A stretch of DNA of 64,000 nucleotides from Rhizobiaceae bacterium (GCA_023953835.1 JAMLJB010000004.1:91702-155701), one strand, 5' to 3'; positions 16,555 through 26,373 are shown, counted from the first letter of the stretch. Numbers and translations: made by a program. The notes: a model not told the origin generated them from the sequence alone.

Positions 16555-18198
16555 GTGATGACGGCCATGGAGACGGCTGTCGCAGAGCTTCCCGACGACG
16601 TTGACGCGCTGAAGGCGATGGTTCTGGCGCTGACCGAAAAGGCAGTGCTGCTGGAGAACCAGGCCGCTCAGAACGAACGTCTGGCGGCCGAGCGGATCGC
16701 TATCTCTGATAGTCGGGCGGAAGTCGCTGAGGCCCGTATCAAAGCGGCCGATGAACGTATCGCCACCTTGACGGCGATCGTGAAGATGCTGGAGCGATCG
16801 CGCTATGGCCGGCGCTCGGAGCGGCTGAACGACGAGCAATGTGCCTTCGTGTTCGAGGAGATCGAGAGCGGCGTCGGCGAAGCGATTGCCGATCTGGAGG
16901 CTGTAGCACCCGGTCGTGCGAAGCGCGCGCCACGCCCACGCAAGGGATTTGCCGCCCATCTCGAGCGGGTGGAGCAGGTTATCGAGCCGGAGGTGCCCGA
17001 GGATTGCGAAGGTCTGGACCGGCTCCTGATCGGCGAGGACGTGTCGGAACGCCTGGACGTGACGCCGGCGAAGTTCCGGGTGATCGTCACGCGCCGCCCG
17101 AAATATGCCTACCGAAACCGCGACGGCGTGTCCCAGGCGCCGGCGCCCGTCCACATCATCGCGAGCGGCATTCCCACCGAACGGCTTCTGGCCCAGATCG
17201 CGGTCTCCAAATATGCCGACGGGCTGCCGCTCTATCGTCAGGAGACCATCTATGCCCGTGACGGCGTCGAACTCAGCCGCGCGCTGATGGCGCAATGGAT
17301 GGGCAAGATCGGCTTCGAGCTTCAGCCACTGGCCGATTATGTGCTGGAGCGCATCCGCCAGGCCGAAAGGGTGTTTGCCGACGAGACGTCGTTGCCGACC
17401 CTTGCGCCAGGCAGCGGCCAGGTGAAGAAAGCGTGGTTATGGGCTTATGCGCGCGATGATCGGCCATATGGCGCAACATCGCCGCCCATGGTTGCCTACC
17501 GCTTCGAAGACAGTCGCGGCAGCGCGTGTGTCGCACGCCACATGGCCGGCTTCACCGGTATCCTGCAAGTGGACGGCTATTCCGCCTATACCAAGCTCGC
17601 CAAGGCAAATGCCGGCGCCAACGATACCGTGACACTCGCGGGATGCTGGGCGCATCTACGCCGGCGCTTTTATGAGTTGCACGTCAGCGGCGTGTCGCGT
17701 CTGGCGACGCAGACGGTCTCGACAATGGCCGAGTTGTGGAAGGTAGAGGACGAAATCCGCGGCCGCGATCCGGCGGTTCGCATGGCGGCCCGCCAGGATC
17801 GGTCCGCAGCCATCGTTGCCGACCTGTTCAGGTTATGGGAAAAGGAGCTGCCTCGCATCTCCGGAAAGTCGAAATTGGCAGAGGCGATCCGGTATGCCAC
17901 TTCACGCCGCGCCACGCTCGAGCGCTTCCTCGTCGATGGCAGGGTCGAAATCGATTCCAACATTGTCGAGCGCGCTATCAGGCCCCAGACAATAATCAGA
18001 AAAAATAGTCTCTTTGCCGGCAGCGAAGGGGGTGGACGGGTTTGGGCAACCATAGCCACGATGTTGCAGACAGCAAAAATGAACAGCGTCGATCCGCTCG
18101 CCTGGCTTCAGCAGACCCTCGAGCGGATCGCCGGCGGCTGGACAATCTCCCGCATCGATCAGCTCATGCCCTGGAACTTCACCCCCGACACGCCATGA
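16555..18198 (+). CDS. tnpC: IS66-family transposase TnpC
   Basis: The 547-residue DDE transposase. The N-terminal part is a coiled coil (about residues 8-80) ending in RSRYGRRSERL. A short linker follows, then the catalytic region with VFADETSLPTLAPGSG (first Asp), LQVDGYSAYTKL (second Asp) and a C-terminal glutamate in VEIDSNIVERAIRP. RKNSLFAGSEGGGR is also characteristic. The start is GTG 16555 or the adjacent ATG 16558. Confidence 0.93.
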   Translation: MMTAMETAVAELPDDVDALKAMVLALTEKAVLLENQAAQNERLAAERIAISDSRAEVAEARIKAADERIATLTAIVKMLERSRYGRRSERLNDEQCAFVFEEIESGVGEAIADLEAVAPGRAKRAPRPRKGFAAHLERVEQVIEPEVPEDCEGLDRLLIGEDVSERLDVTPAKFRVIVTRRPKYAYRNRDGVSQAPAPVHIIASGIPTERLLAQIAVSKYADGLPLYRQETIYARDGVELSRALMAQWMGKIGFELQPLADYVLERIRQAERVFADETSLPTLAPGSGQVKKAWLWAYARDDRPYGATSPPMVAYRFEDSRGSACVARHMAGFTGILQVDGYSAYTKLAKANAGANDTVTLAGCWAHLRRRFYELHVSGVSRLATQTVSTMAELWKVEDEIRGRDPAVRMAARQDRSAAIVADLFRLWEKELPRISGKSKLAEAIRYATSRRATLERFLVDGRVEIDSNIVERAIRPQTIIRKNSLFAGSEGGGRVWATIATMLQTAKMNSVDPLAWLQQTLERIAGGWTISRIDQLMPWNFTPDTP

Positions 18199-18211
18199 GC
18201 TAACCGCTTAC

Positions 18212-18219
18212 AAAACAGC
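18212..18219. repeat. IS66 target-site duplication, right copy
   Basis: AAAACAGC, identical to 15674-15681. Confidence 0.92.
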
Positions 18220-18290
18220 TCGCGGATGCCGGTATCTTTCCAGCGGTCCTCGTCCGACTCGGATTCCGGAGAAAAGGCATAGAGGATCAT
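18212..18290 (-). pseudogene. 5' part of the gene split by the IS66 element
   Basis: The likely start is ATG 18290, with AGTAAGGA 5 bases upstream. The frame reads MILYAFSPESESDEDRWKD and runs into the IS66 boundary, where it rejoins 15471-15681 in frame. A second possible ATG is at 18320. Confidence 0.7.
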
Positions 18291-18325
18291 GGTGTCCTTA
18301 CTTTCTTCGCTAGTGACCATCACGG

Positions 18326-18349
18326 GACAGGTTCACGTTACAACCTGTC
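18326..18349 (-). promoter_or_regulatory. inverted repeat upstream of the split gene
   Basis: Perfect 8-bp arms GACAGGTT and AACCTGTC are separated by 8 bases. The position 36 bases before ATG 18290 suggests an operator, or a small terminator for the rightmost T4SS-linked transcript. Confidence 0.4.
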
Positions 18350-18478
18350 AGGCACCACCATAATCCGTACAGGCACACCCAGCAATTTTTCGGCCGCCTT
18401 CTCATCCCTCCATCGCTGGCGCGGCAATGATTGCGAACAGCAATCGCCCAGATGAGCATCCAAGCCGGAACACGAGCG

Positions 18479-18667
18479 TCACGATTTAACCTCGGTCGCC
18501 TTATCGGCCGGCCTGAGATTGTCAGGAGCATCGCATAAGGGGCAGAGGTAGACGTAAGGCTCTGTAACGGTGAATACGACCGCCGGCTGGCCGCATCGGG
18601 CGCACAGCAGGCGAAACGGTTCATTCGGTGAAGGTGGTTTGCGCAGCACCGACGACACTCGCCCCAT
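18479..18667 (-). CDS. small zinc-ribbon-like protein
   Basis: A 62-residue protein with two CxxC pairs, CARCGQ near residue 22 and CPLCDA near residue 42, as in a rubredoxin-like or zinc-ribbon knuckle. Its ATG overlaps the stop of the upstream membrane-protein gene, showing coupled translation. It is the last gene of the leftward virB8-virD4 unit. Function unknown. Confidence 0.65.
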   Translation of the reverse strand: MGRVSSVLRKPPSPNEPFRLLCARCGQPAVVFTVTEPYVYLCPLCDAPDNLRPADKATEVKS

Positions 18668-19011
18668 CAGCCTACGAAATAGCCGAGAAGCACGAGGACG
18701 CCGGCGATGGCGACGGGTATCGACCAGTATTCCATCTTGATAAAAAAGAGATCGTGCCGCGGCTTTAATACGACGGTTTGTCCCGTTTTCGGATCAACCA
18801 GTTCACGACCAGGCACATCGTTAAAGTGCTTTCCCGCATACCAATTGGCTACCGCCGCCGCGAACAGCCCGATCGCGATCGCGGCAAGCTCCAACGTGTC
18901 GGTCAGACCTGCCGCAGCCAACGCCACGCTCAGAGCCATCGTAACCGCGCCGGCCACGATGACGACGATGAGGACGGTCAAAATTCCCCATCCCTTCCAG
19001 ACGACAAACAT
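18667..19011 (-). CDS. inner-membrane protein downstream of virD4
   Basis: The 114-residue product has two strongly hydrophobic helices at about residues 5-30 and 38-57, a hydrophilic loop with HFNDVPGRELVDPKTG, and a C-terminal helix (about 95-113). It follows the coupling-protein gene by 110 bases and couples to the next gene. The position suggests an accessory T4SS membrane component or entry-exclusion factor, but this is inference only. Confidence 0.7.
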   Translation of the reverse strand: MFVVWKGWGILTVLIVVIVAGAVTMALSVALAAAGLTDTLELAAIAIGLFAAAVANWYAGKHFNDVPGRELVDPKTGQTVVLKPRHDLFFIKMEYWSIPVAIAGVLVLLGYFVG

Positions 19012-19120
19012 GCTTTTTCCCTCTCTTCATCAAAGCCATGAAGCCACTCCTCGGCCACGACTTCGGTTAGGTTCGCTTCGAACGCGTCTATCGACCTGGT
19101 TCAGATCCGCGACCAGCTCA

Positions 19121-22100
19121 CTACCCCCCTCCCCGATCTTCCTGGAGCGGATCCATGACCACGGCAGCATGAGCTCGGACAAGTTCCCTATCTTCCTCGC
19201 TTTCCATCCGGTCGATCGTCGTCTGCCACATCGACTCCAGCCCATCATTGAAGGCCAGGGCGTCGACATCCTCGACAGGCTTGGCGCTTTCCTTGAGCAT
19301 CGCGTTCAACGAAGCGTTCATCTTGCCGAACTCGCCGCTCACCTCCTGCCGCTTCAGGACCGGTGAACGCACGACATCGGCTTCGTCCCTCGCTACGTCC
19401 TGCCGCGACAAGGACGGCGACCGATCATTGTGCGTTGGTGGAATGTAGCCCTTTTTCATCAATGCCTGGACATTCACCTCGAGATCGTCATCATCACCCC
19501 GATCGCCCCCCATAAGCGCTCGTGTGTCGACGTCGGGAAGATCAGGATCCGAAGCGCGCTTTTCCTTCTTATCGGCTTCCGGCTTTTCCTCGGCCGGCCC
19601 CCGACCCTCTCCTTCGCGGGCCTTCTTTCTCGCCCCATCGCTCGCCGCTCGATCCTCCGGTTGCGCCGCCGCTTCACCGGGCATCACGCCGGGAACGCGT
19701 GTCGCATCGAGGTTCAGCCTGATCGTCAACTCATCGAGCGACGAAAAGAAGATATGCCGCTCGCCGTCGATATCCTGCCACAGAAGATCGACCGGACGGG
19801 TCCTGGATGGCTCATTCAGCGCCGTGCCGGTTACGCCCCCCGACTTCAGCGCCGCCACCCGCTGCCGCACGACGCGAACATCCGGATAGAGCATCTGGCG
19901 CGTCATCACCCCTTCGAAGGCCTCCGGCCGCTCCTTGAACGCCTCGTCATCCTCGAGTGTCCAGGCGCGCGGCTGTATTTGCGGCTTGCGGATTTCCTCA
20001 TACTTGTCCATCGCACGGAATTGCCGCTCACCGCCGGAGTCGAGCTTCAATATCCGCATGATCGGCATACCGGTCACTTGCAGGATCGCTTCTTCGGGCT
20101 TCATCTGCATCAGCTCGTGAACAGGCAGCAGTTCCACCCGCATCGGCATCATCGAGCCTCCACGGTCGCGACGGCCGTGGCGATAGGAATAGGACGGCTG
20201 CGGCAGCATTTTCGTCGTCACGCCGGCAATCTGCGTCACCGCCTGCGCATCCTCGACATTCTGGAAATTCATGAACAGCTTGATCGTCGACGTCCCCATC
20301 AGGATCTTCTGGCCCGGCCGCTGATAAAGCCGTTCCAGCTGCGCGCCGTCCTGCAGGATGAACACGAACCGCACCCCGTTCTTGCGGATCAGCGGCGCAA
20401 GCGTCAGCACCGTGTCGAGCCGGCCGCCATTGCCGAACTCGTCGAGCATCATCAGGACCTCGTGCTCGCCGCTGCGCAGCGGTCCCAACTGCACCAGATT
20501 GTCCGCCATCTGCTGCACGAAGATCGAAATCAGCCGCTCATACATCTGGATGATGTTCCAGTCGGCCTGCAAATAAATGACCATCTTGCGCTTGCGGATC
20601 TCGGTGATCGGAATCGTCGTCACCGACGTCATCGCCTCGATGAGCTCGTTTTGCAGGAAATTGAATTTCGCGCCGATCTCGGCCGCGATGCCCTCACCCA
20701 GCTTTTCATGGCGGCCGATGAACTTCGTCAGCTGCATACGCGTCTGGTCGGAAAGATGATCGCCGTAGCGCTGAAGTAGCTGCGCGATCGCCGTGCGTTC
20801 ATCCGACATGGAGTTGAGGATGCGATAAAGCTCGCTCAACGACTTGCGGGTATCCGGGCACTCGATCACAAAGCCCAGCATTGCCACCAACAGGATCCTG
20901 GCACTTTCCTCCCAAAAATCGTTCGAGTCCGAGCGCAGCCGTTCCGGCATCAGCATCTGCGCCAGCTTCTGCAGATCGGTGATGCGCTGGTGCGGATTCT
21001 TGCTGATTACATCCAGCGGATTGAAACAGTGCGTCCCGTGCTGCCCCGGCGCCATGAGGTAGACCTCATAACCCTTCTTCTTCATGTAGCCGGACGTCTT
21101 CTCGTAGAGCTCCCCGCTCATATCGAGGATGAACATCGATCCGGGGTAATTCATCATCGTCGGCATGACAAAGCTGCGCGACTTGCCCTGCCCCGGCGAA
21201 CCGATCACCATGATATGCTGATCGCTGCCCGAACACAGAAGCATCCCCTGCTTGTAGCCAAGCACCACCCCTGTTTTCTCGCGCAATCGGTAATCGTAGG
21301 CATCCTGCAGCGTCGCCAGTCGTGAGTTGCCGAAAACCTGAAACTCCCGGCGCATCACCGCCTTGCCGATCGGAAATCCGATCAAAAGCCCCGCCGCCGC
21401 CAGCCCGCCAAGGCCGGCCAGGACCGTCAGTTTCGCCGGTGCGATGAACTGGCCGGCCGAACTTGTCCCGCCAAAGGGCGCCTGATACATAGCCGTCAGC
21501 GCGCTGCCGTAATAGTTCGCAACGTCGCTCAATGTCAGCCCCTTGCTGGCGATCAGATAAAAGACCACCCCATAGGCGACGACACCGGCCCAGCAAGCCG
21601 CGAACACCATGCCGGAGGTCGTCAGCAGGCTGAAGACCGATCGCACACGCAGGAGATACAGGATCAGCCGCGACAGCGAGCGGCCGCCCTTCAGCATCCA
21701 CCAGGTCAGCCAGACATAAATGAACGGAAACACGACCACGAGCGCAAGCAGCGACAGCCCGACCGTGTTGCGCGTGAACACAGTCACCATTATTTGCTTC
21801 ACACCATCCATGAACGGCGCACGGCTCAGATAGTCGATAAACGAGGCCTGTCCGAACGAGGTCGAATACAATTCGTAGATGAATACGAACATCGCGAGCC
21901 ACATCAGCACCGCGGTCGCGATCACGAACGGAAATATCAGGAACGAAAACCGCTGAAGCAGCGTCAGCTGCTTCTGTCGTGGCGGCTCTTCGGCGGCCTG
22001 GCGCAGCGTTGCCTCGTCGATCGCAAAAGGATCCTGCAGCAATCCGCTATCGTCGGAATACCTGACCGGCCGGTCATTGGCCGGCTGCCGCGTCACCTTG

Positions 22101-22186
22101 ATCTGGCGTTCAGTCTCGTCCGTTACGTCATCGCCCAGGTCGCGACGCCCGCCATCAATAGGCCTGGCTGTGAACCCTTTCGCCAT
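19121..22186 (-). CDS. virD4: type IV coupling protein VirD4/TraG-like
   Basis: A 1021-residue coupling ATPase. The N-terminal cytoplasmic stretch (about 1-80) is followed by four or more membrane helices up to about residue 290, more than the usual two. The P-loop GSPGQGKS lies at about 329-336 and the Walker B strand is VLMMLDEFGN. FWEESARILL and FILQDGAQLE fit the VirD4 core. A long charged C-terminal extension (about 770-1021) is unusual and may recruit substrates. It links the transfer DNA complex to the VirB channel. The start overlaps virB11; M1 at 22201 is an alternative. Confidence 0.9.
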   Translation of the reverse strand: MAKGFTARPIDGGRRDLGDDVTDETERQIKVTRQPANDRPVRYSDDSGLLQDPFAIDEATLRQAAEEPPRQKQLTLLQRFSFLIFPFVIATAVLMWLAMFVFIYELYSTSFGQASFIDYLSRAPFMDGVKQIMVTVFTRNTVGLSLLALVVVFPFIYVWLTWWMLKGGRSLSRLILYLLRVRSVFSLLTTSGMVFAACWAGVVAYGVVFYLIASKGLTLSDVANYYGSALTAMYQAPFGGTSSAGQFIAPAKLTVLAGLGGLAAAGLLIGFPIGKAVMRREFQVFGNSRLATLQDAYDYRLREKTGVVLGYKQGMLLCSGSDQHIMVIGSPGQGKSRSFVMPTMMNYPGSMFILDMSGELYEKTSGYMKKKGYEVYLMAPGQHGTHCFNPLDVISKNPHQRITDLQKLAQMLMPERLRSDSNDFWEESARILLVAMLGFVIECPDTRKSLSELYRILNSMSDERTAIAQLLQRYGDHLSDQTRMQLTKFIGRHEKLGEGIAAEIGAKFNFLQNELIEAMTSVTTIPITEIRKRKMVIYLQADWNIIQMYERLISIFVQQMADNLVQLGPLRSGEHEVLMMLDEFGNGGRLDTVLTLAPLIRKNGVRFVFILQDGAQLERLYQRPGQKILMGTSTIKLFMNFQNVEDAQAVTQIAGVTTKMLPQPSYSYRHGRRDRGGSMMPMRVELLPVHELMQMKPEEAILQVTGMPIMRILKLDSGGERQFRAMDKYEEIRKPQIQPRAWTLEDDEAFKERPEAFEGVMTRQMLYPDVRVVRQRVAALKSGGVTGTALNEPSRTRPVDLLWQDIDGERHIFFSSLDELTIRLNLDATRVPGVMPGEAAAQPEDRAASDGARKKAREGEGRGPAEEKPEADKKEKRASDPDLPDVDTRALMGGDRGDDDDLEVNVQALMKKGYIPPTHNDRSPSLSRQDVARDEADVVRSPVLKRQEVSGEFGKMNASLNAMLKESAKPVEDVDALAFNDGLESMWQTTIDRMESEEDRELVRAHAAVVMDPLQEDRGGG

Positions 22187-23276
22187 CTTCGTTGACCTCA
22201 TCCCGAAAATAGATTTCGCTCACCCCCCGGCTTGTTGTTTCGTCGCCCTTACGCAATTGCACCACGATCGGAATGATCGAGCGGATGTATCGGAGGATAT
22301 CGTCCCGCTCCATGCGAACGCCGGCGTTCACGATCAGCGTCGACAAGCGGTTGAACGCCTGATGCGGCGAGTTTGCATGAATCGTGGTCATTGAGCCGGG
22401 ATGGCCCGTATTGATCGCGTTGAGGAAGTCGAAGGCCTCCGGGCCGCGCAGCTCACCCATGAAGATCCGGTCCGGTCTGAGACGCAGCGCCGTCGCCAGC
22501 AAGCCTTCCATCGTCACCTTCGCCTCGCCCTGGTCTCCCTTCGATACGAGAAGCGACACAACGTTTTCCTGCATCGGCTCCAGCTCGCGCGTGTCCTCCA
22601 TAGTAACGAATCGCTCGTGCATGGGGATTGCCGTCAGCATCGTGTTCAGGAACGTCGTCTTGCCCGATGACGTGCCGCCGGATACCAGCATCGAGCGATG
22701 CTCCCTCGCCGCGAGCTCGAGAAACTTCCGGATCTGCCTGTTGCGCAACAGGACCGACAATTCCCGGTCGACCTGGTCAATATCGTCATCGCCCGTCACC
22801 CTCACATGGTCGAAGGCGCCGCGCTTCTCGTAATCCTCCAGCGACAGACGCCGGATGAACTGCTTGCGGATCGAAAAGGCATTGCCCGTCGCCGAGGTGG
22901 GGTGAAGCACGAACTGGACGCGCTCGCCGCCCGTCAGGACGGCCGACAGCAACGGATTTTCCCGGTTGATCACCTGAGACGTCAAGGCGGCAGAACGCAC
23001 GGCCATGTTCTCGACCGCATGTTCGGTCAGCGCCGGCACCTCGATCTTCTGCATCACCAGACTGCCGGCCTTCTCCAGCCACAGCTCACCGGGCTTCTGG
23101 CAGGAGATTTCGACGACCTCCGGATCGTCCAGACACTTCCTGATCGGCTTCAGCGATTCGCCCAGCCAATGAAGGTCGATATCCCTTCTGCTGGTCGCGG
23201 CATCGACCTTCTTGAGCGGCGTCACCACCTTCTTGCCGGCCGACCCATTCAAATTCGCATCGCTGGCCGCATCCAT
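22155..23276 (-). CDS. virB11: T4SS ATPase VirB11
   Basis: The 373-residue traffic ATPase has the Walker A loop GGTSSGKTT at about residues 199-207, the Asp box TMEDTRELEP, the Walker B region RPDRIFMGELRGPEA and the His box GHPGSMTTIHANS. It forms a cytoplasmic hexamer that powers pilus assembly and substrate transfer together with VirB4 and VirD4. It starts one base after the end of virB10. Confidence 0.95.
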   Translation of the reverse strand: MDAASDANLNGSAGKKVVTPLKKVDAATSRRDIDLHWLGESLKPIRKCLDDPEVVEISCQKPGELWLEKAGSLVMQKIEVPALTEHAVENMAVRSAALTSQVINRENPLLSAVLTGGERVQFVLHPTSATGNAFSIRKQFIRRLSLEDYEKRGAFDHVRVTGDDDIDQVDRELSVLLRNRQIRKFLELAAREHRSMLVSGGTSSGKTTFLNTMLTAIPMHERFVTMEDTRELEPMQENVVSLLVSKGDQGEAKVTMEGLLATALRLRPDRIFMGELRGPEAFDFLNAINTGHPGSMTTIHANSPHQAFNRLSTLIVNAGVRMERDDILRYIRSIIPIVVQLRKGDETTSRGVSEIYFRDEVNEDGERVHSQAY

Positions 23277-23277
23277 C

Positions 23278-24663
23278 CTACTTACTCGCTCGCTTCAGCC
23301 GTTTAAGCCGCTCGAATTCCTCGACGACCGGATCCTCGTACAAATCAGAGAAATCGAGATCGCGCGTCACGAACACGTTGATGTCCGAACCCTGATCGAT
23401 GTGGATGGTCGGCCGGATGTCCTTGGTGTTGTTGAACGCCTCCGACGCCATCTGCTGGATGCCGGCCGCGATGGTCTGGGCTGCTATGCCGCGTGCCTGA
23501 TCTTCAGGCGACTCATTGGTGTTTTGCGGAATGCGCGTCACCGTACCGTCGGGATTGACGATGGTGATGTCGTTGTCGCGGTTCGGATTGCCAAGCGTCG
23601 CCACATATTGCGCCGCGCCGCCGATCATCGTCATCAGCGCCGGCGGTCCGAAACGCTCCCAATATTTCCTGTCCACCTTGCCCGTCATGCCCGATCGGCC
23701 GAGGCGGTCCGTTCCGAACGACCCCAACTGCACCGACACGCCGTCGCCGCGGATCATGCGCGTCCAGACGATGAACACACGCTCCTGGCCCTGCTGTATG
23801 TCGGCCTTGTAGTCGCCGATCAGGCTCGACCCGGCCGGGATCAATATGCGGCGGCCGTCGAATGAATAGACATCGTCGCGCACGGTCGCCTTGACCATGC
23901 CGGCAAGGTCCGAATTGATGGCCGTTTCCAGCGTGCCCCTGATCATGGTCCCCTGCGGGATCCATGCGTCGGTCCGATTGTTCTTCACGGCCCGCGAAAC
24001 GGTAACGTCCTGGTTTCCCATCGCCGCCAGAAAAGACCTGTTGGCATCGCCGCCCGCACCACCACGGCCCGCACCACCACGGCCCGACCCGTCAGGACCG
24101 CCCTGCCCAGGAATATCCTTGCCCCCGTTCAGCCCGAACATCCCTTGATCACCACCACCACCAGGCTGCACTGACGCCTGCGCCATATCCGCGCCAGGCT
24201 GGTTCCGCGACTGGTCATAGACCATCGCATTCGCCTTCACGCGCTCGAGCAGCTTCTGCTGACGCGCCAGTTCGATACACTTCGGATCATCCGGATTGTT
24301 GCCGTTCGAGCAATCGACCGGCTGCGCCATTGCCGGCGGCAATTCTGCCGGCTGAGCCGGAGGCGGCGGCGGAGGAGGCGGTGGAGCCTCCGGCACCTGA
24401 ACTGTCGGGATCTGCGGCGGCGGCGGCGGCGTGTTGAAGGCCGGGCTCTCAGGCGCCCTGACGGGCTCGAACGTCTCCGGCTCCGACTGGTTCGTCGCCA
24501 CCTTTTCAGGCGGTGTCGAGAAAGCCAGATAGAGCACGACCCCAACGCCGCCAAGCGCCGCCAGCAGCGCCAATGGCCGCCCGATGCCTATCCCGCGCCG
24601 CCGCACCGAGCCGCCGATCGTTCCTTCGTTTTCGATGCTATGACTGTATTGAGGATCGGACAT
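23278..24663 (-). CDS. virB10: T4SS core-complex protein VirB10
   Basis: A 461-residue protein with a single membrane helix (about 29-48), a periplasmic proline-rich region (about 60-110), a glycine-rich spacer (about 165-205), and the C-terminal VirB10 beta-barrel domain (IPQGTMIRGTLETAINSDLAG, RILIPAGSSLIGDYKA). It spans from inner to outer membrane and senses ATPase activity. Four bases separate it from virB9. Confidence 0.95.
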   Translation of the reverse strand: MSDPQYSHSIENEGTIGGSVRRRGIGIGRPLALLAALGGVGVVLYLAFSTPPEKVATNQSEPETFEPVRAPESPAFNTPPPPPQIPTVQVPEAPPPPPPPPPAQPAELPPAMAQPVDCSNGNNPDDPKCIELARQQKLLERVKANAMVYDQSRNQPGADMAQASVQPGGGGDQGMFGLNGGKDIPGQGGPDGSGRGGAGRGGAGGDANRSFLAAMGNQDVTVSRAVKNNRTDAWIPQGTMIRGTLETAINSDLAGMVKATVRDDVYSFDGRRILIPAGSSLIGDYKADIQQGQERVFIVWTRMIRGDGVSVQLGSFGTDRLGRSGMTGKVDRKYWERFGPPALMTMIGGAAQYVATLGNPNRDNDITIVNPDGTVTRIPQNTNESPEDQARGIAAQTIAAGIQQMASEAFNNTKDIRPTIHIDQGSDINVFVTRDLDFSDLYEDPVVEEFERLKRLKRASK

Positions 24664-24667
24664 CAGA

Positions 24668-25510
24668 CTACCTTCCGCTCCTGTCTGAGGGCATCTTCGA
24701 ATACACGCCGCCCTTTCCCAGCCGCTTCGGCCCGACCACCCCCTCGATCGGCGCCGGCACGTCCGCCGGCGTCGTACGTAGATTGAACAGGCATGTTTCG
24801 GTCTCGGTGCCGAAGCGAAGTGTCCATTGGCGCGACACCGCGTCGATCACGATGTAATCCTGCTCACGACGATAGTTGACCAGCGATTCACGGCGCTCGC
24901 CGTCGACGGTATAGATCGCCGGCGTCTTGCCCGAGAACTTCATAAAGGTCTTGATCCCGTCATCGAACACCCATACGGGCTTCGCGCCGGGATCGCCCTT
25001 GAAGCCGTAATCGTAGTTCACCTTGTCGCGGCGGATGTTCTTGATGTTCGGATTCTTCTGCGCCTCCTGGGCCTGCTTCCAAAGCTCCGCCATGCCCTTC
25101 ATTCCGGCGTCTTCCGGATAGGAAAACCGAAGCTTGTAGGTCTGGTTCCTCTGGCTCCTGGAATTGTTGACCAGAAGCTCAAACGAATAGGTCCGCTTCG
25201 TCGTGATCACGACCAGATTGGTCGACGCATCCTTCTCCATCGGCTTCAACGTGAGCGAACGCCGATCGGCGGACGTCAGGATCTGCCAGGACACCGTGTC
25301 GCCGGCGACGACCTGCGTGATTTCCTCGTCCTTGCCAAACAGGATCACCGTCACCATGCCGTAGGTGCCCGTGACCTCGAAAACCTGCTCCGAGGAATAG
25401 GGGACCGTGCGAACGCGAGGGTCGTAACGCCCGGGTCGCGCCACCAGCTCCGCGTGCGCCAGCGTCGCGCTCAACGCCAACGCCAGCGCTGTCAGCCCGA
25501 TTTTCCTCAT
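24668..25510 (-). CDS. virB9: T4SS core-complex protein VirB9
   Basis: The ATG at 25510 overlaps the virB8 stop (ATGA) and gives a 280-residue precursor with a clear signal peptide ending in THAHA-like LAHAEL. The mature protein has RVRTVPYSSEQVFEVTG and the C-terminal VirB9 domain (KPVWVFDDGIKTFMKF, LVNYRREQDYIVIDAVSRQW). It builds the outer-membrane ring with VirB7 and VirB10. An upstream in-frame extension has no signal peptide and is rejected. Confidence 0.93.
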   Translation of the reverse strand: MRKIGLTALALALSATLAHAELVARPGRYDPRVRTVPYSSEQVFEVTGTYGMVTVILFGKDEEITQVVAGDTVSWQILTSADRRSLTLKPMEKDASTNLVVITTKRTYSFELLVNNSRSQRNQTYKLRFSYPEDAGMKGMAELWKQAQEAQKNPNIKNIRRDKVNYDYGFKGDPGAKPVWVFDDGIKTFMKFSGKTPAIYTVDGERRESLVNYRREQDYIVIDAVSRQWTLRFGTETETCLFNLRTTPADVPAPIEGVVGPKRLGKGGVYSKMPSDRSGR

Positions 25511-26241
25511 TGCGGCAACCCGCTCGGCATCATTTCGGGGACCCTGGTGTAATCCGTGACCAGGAAGCCGAGCGGATTGAACATCCGCACCCTCTGGGTC
25601 ATTTGAAGATTGCCCTGCCGATACCGGACCGTGGCCGACCATCGATCCACACGCGCCACGCCGCCCTGGCGGCGCTCCTCGGTCTCGAAGCGGACGTTCA
25701 TCGTCTCCTTGTTCAAGGGGTTGACAGACAAGAGGTTCACCCGGACATCGCCCTCCGCGCCGATCCTCTTGACCGGCGACTGCGGGTTGCTCGGATTCAT
25801 CAGCTCTTCATAGTCGTGGAATGCCCGTGCGTTGGGATCCGACCATAGCTGGATCATGTCGAACGTGTCGGAAAGATAACGCGGATCGTACGACTCCCGC
25901 TTGATCACGTAATTGCCGATGAACGCCGCCCGCACCGCCTGCAGTTCCGAGACGGTCTTGTTCTTGTCGAGCGTCGTCACCGTCTCCATGTAGCCGGTGG
26001 CCTTGTCGACGATCAGTGGCACCACCTCAGTCGACTTCAGAGGAAACAGCTGCGCCGACGACCAGACCGAAACGCCGGCGACGGCCCAGCCAGCCACGGC
26101 CGCAACGCCAAGCACGAACGCCAGCAGTGAAAGGAGCGATTTCTGTCGCGCCCCCCACGTCAAATGCTGCTGATAGATTTCTTCAGGACCTGGTACTTTC
26201 CCCTCAGGCTCCCCGACTGCCTTCTTCCTGAAAAACGCCAC
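25507..26241 (-). CDS. virB8: T4SS inner-membrane protein VirB8
   Basis: A 244-residue protein with one membrane helix (about 37-60) and a periplasmic VirB8 domain: VVPLIVDKATGYMETV, NYVIKRESYDPRYL and RWSATVRYRQGN. It nucleates assembly of the channel. It is the first gene of the second T4SS unit; the 16-bp palindrome at 26317-26332 lies 76 bases upstream. Confidence 0.95.
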   Translation of the reverse strand: MAFFRKKAVGEPEGKVPGPEEIYQQHLTWGARQKSLLSLLAFVLGVAAVAGWAVAGVSVWSSAQLFPLKSTEVVPLIVDKATGYMETVTTLDKNKTVSELQAVRAAFIGNYVIKRESYDPRYLSDTFDMIQLWSDPNARAFHDYEELMNPSNPQSPVKRIGAEGDVRVNLLSVNPLNKETMNVRFETEERRQGGVARVDRWSATVRYRQGNLQMTQRVRMFNPLGFLVTDYTRVPEMMPSGLPQ

Positions 26242-26316
26242 CCGAATTCATCTCCGCATCGATCTCGAGAATCACCGCAAACATAAAGCCCGCAGCAATG
26301 CCAAGGGCACCCTAAA

Positions 26317-26332
26317 TTACACTAGAGTAGAA
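26317..26332 (-). promoter_or_regulatory. conserved palindromic operator, site a (virB8 unit)
   Basis: TTACAC-TAGA-GTAGAA on the plus strand. It lies in the gap between virB6 and virB8, upstream of the virB8-virD4 unit. Member of a seven-site family in this window. Confidence 0.65.
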
Positions 26333-26373
26333 GAAAAGCGAAAAAGTGGTGCAGCGCCGCCACACCTCGATTC

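Larger units (their letters stand above)
15682..18211 (+). mobile_element. complete IS66-family insertion sequence (2530 bp)
   Basis: Ends are GTAAGCGG on the left and its complement CCGCTTAC on the right, the usual IS66 termini. Exact 8-bp duplications AAAACAGC flank both sides. The three standard genes (tnpA, tnpB, tnpC) are intact and in order. An unaltered duplication indicates a fairly recent insertion. Confidence 0.93.

Noticed and set aside
19012..19120. Relaxase or oriT next to virD4
   Set aside because: The gap is only about 110 bases and shows no nick-site-like inverted repeat; no relaxase motif (HxH-H or Tyr motif) was seen in any neighbouring product.
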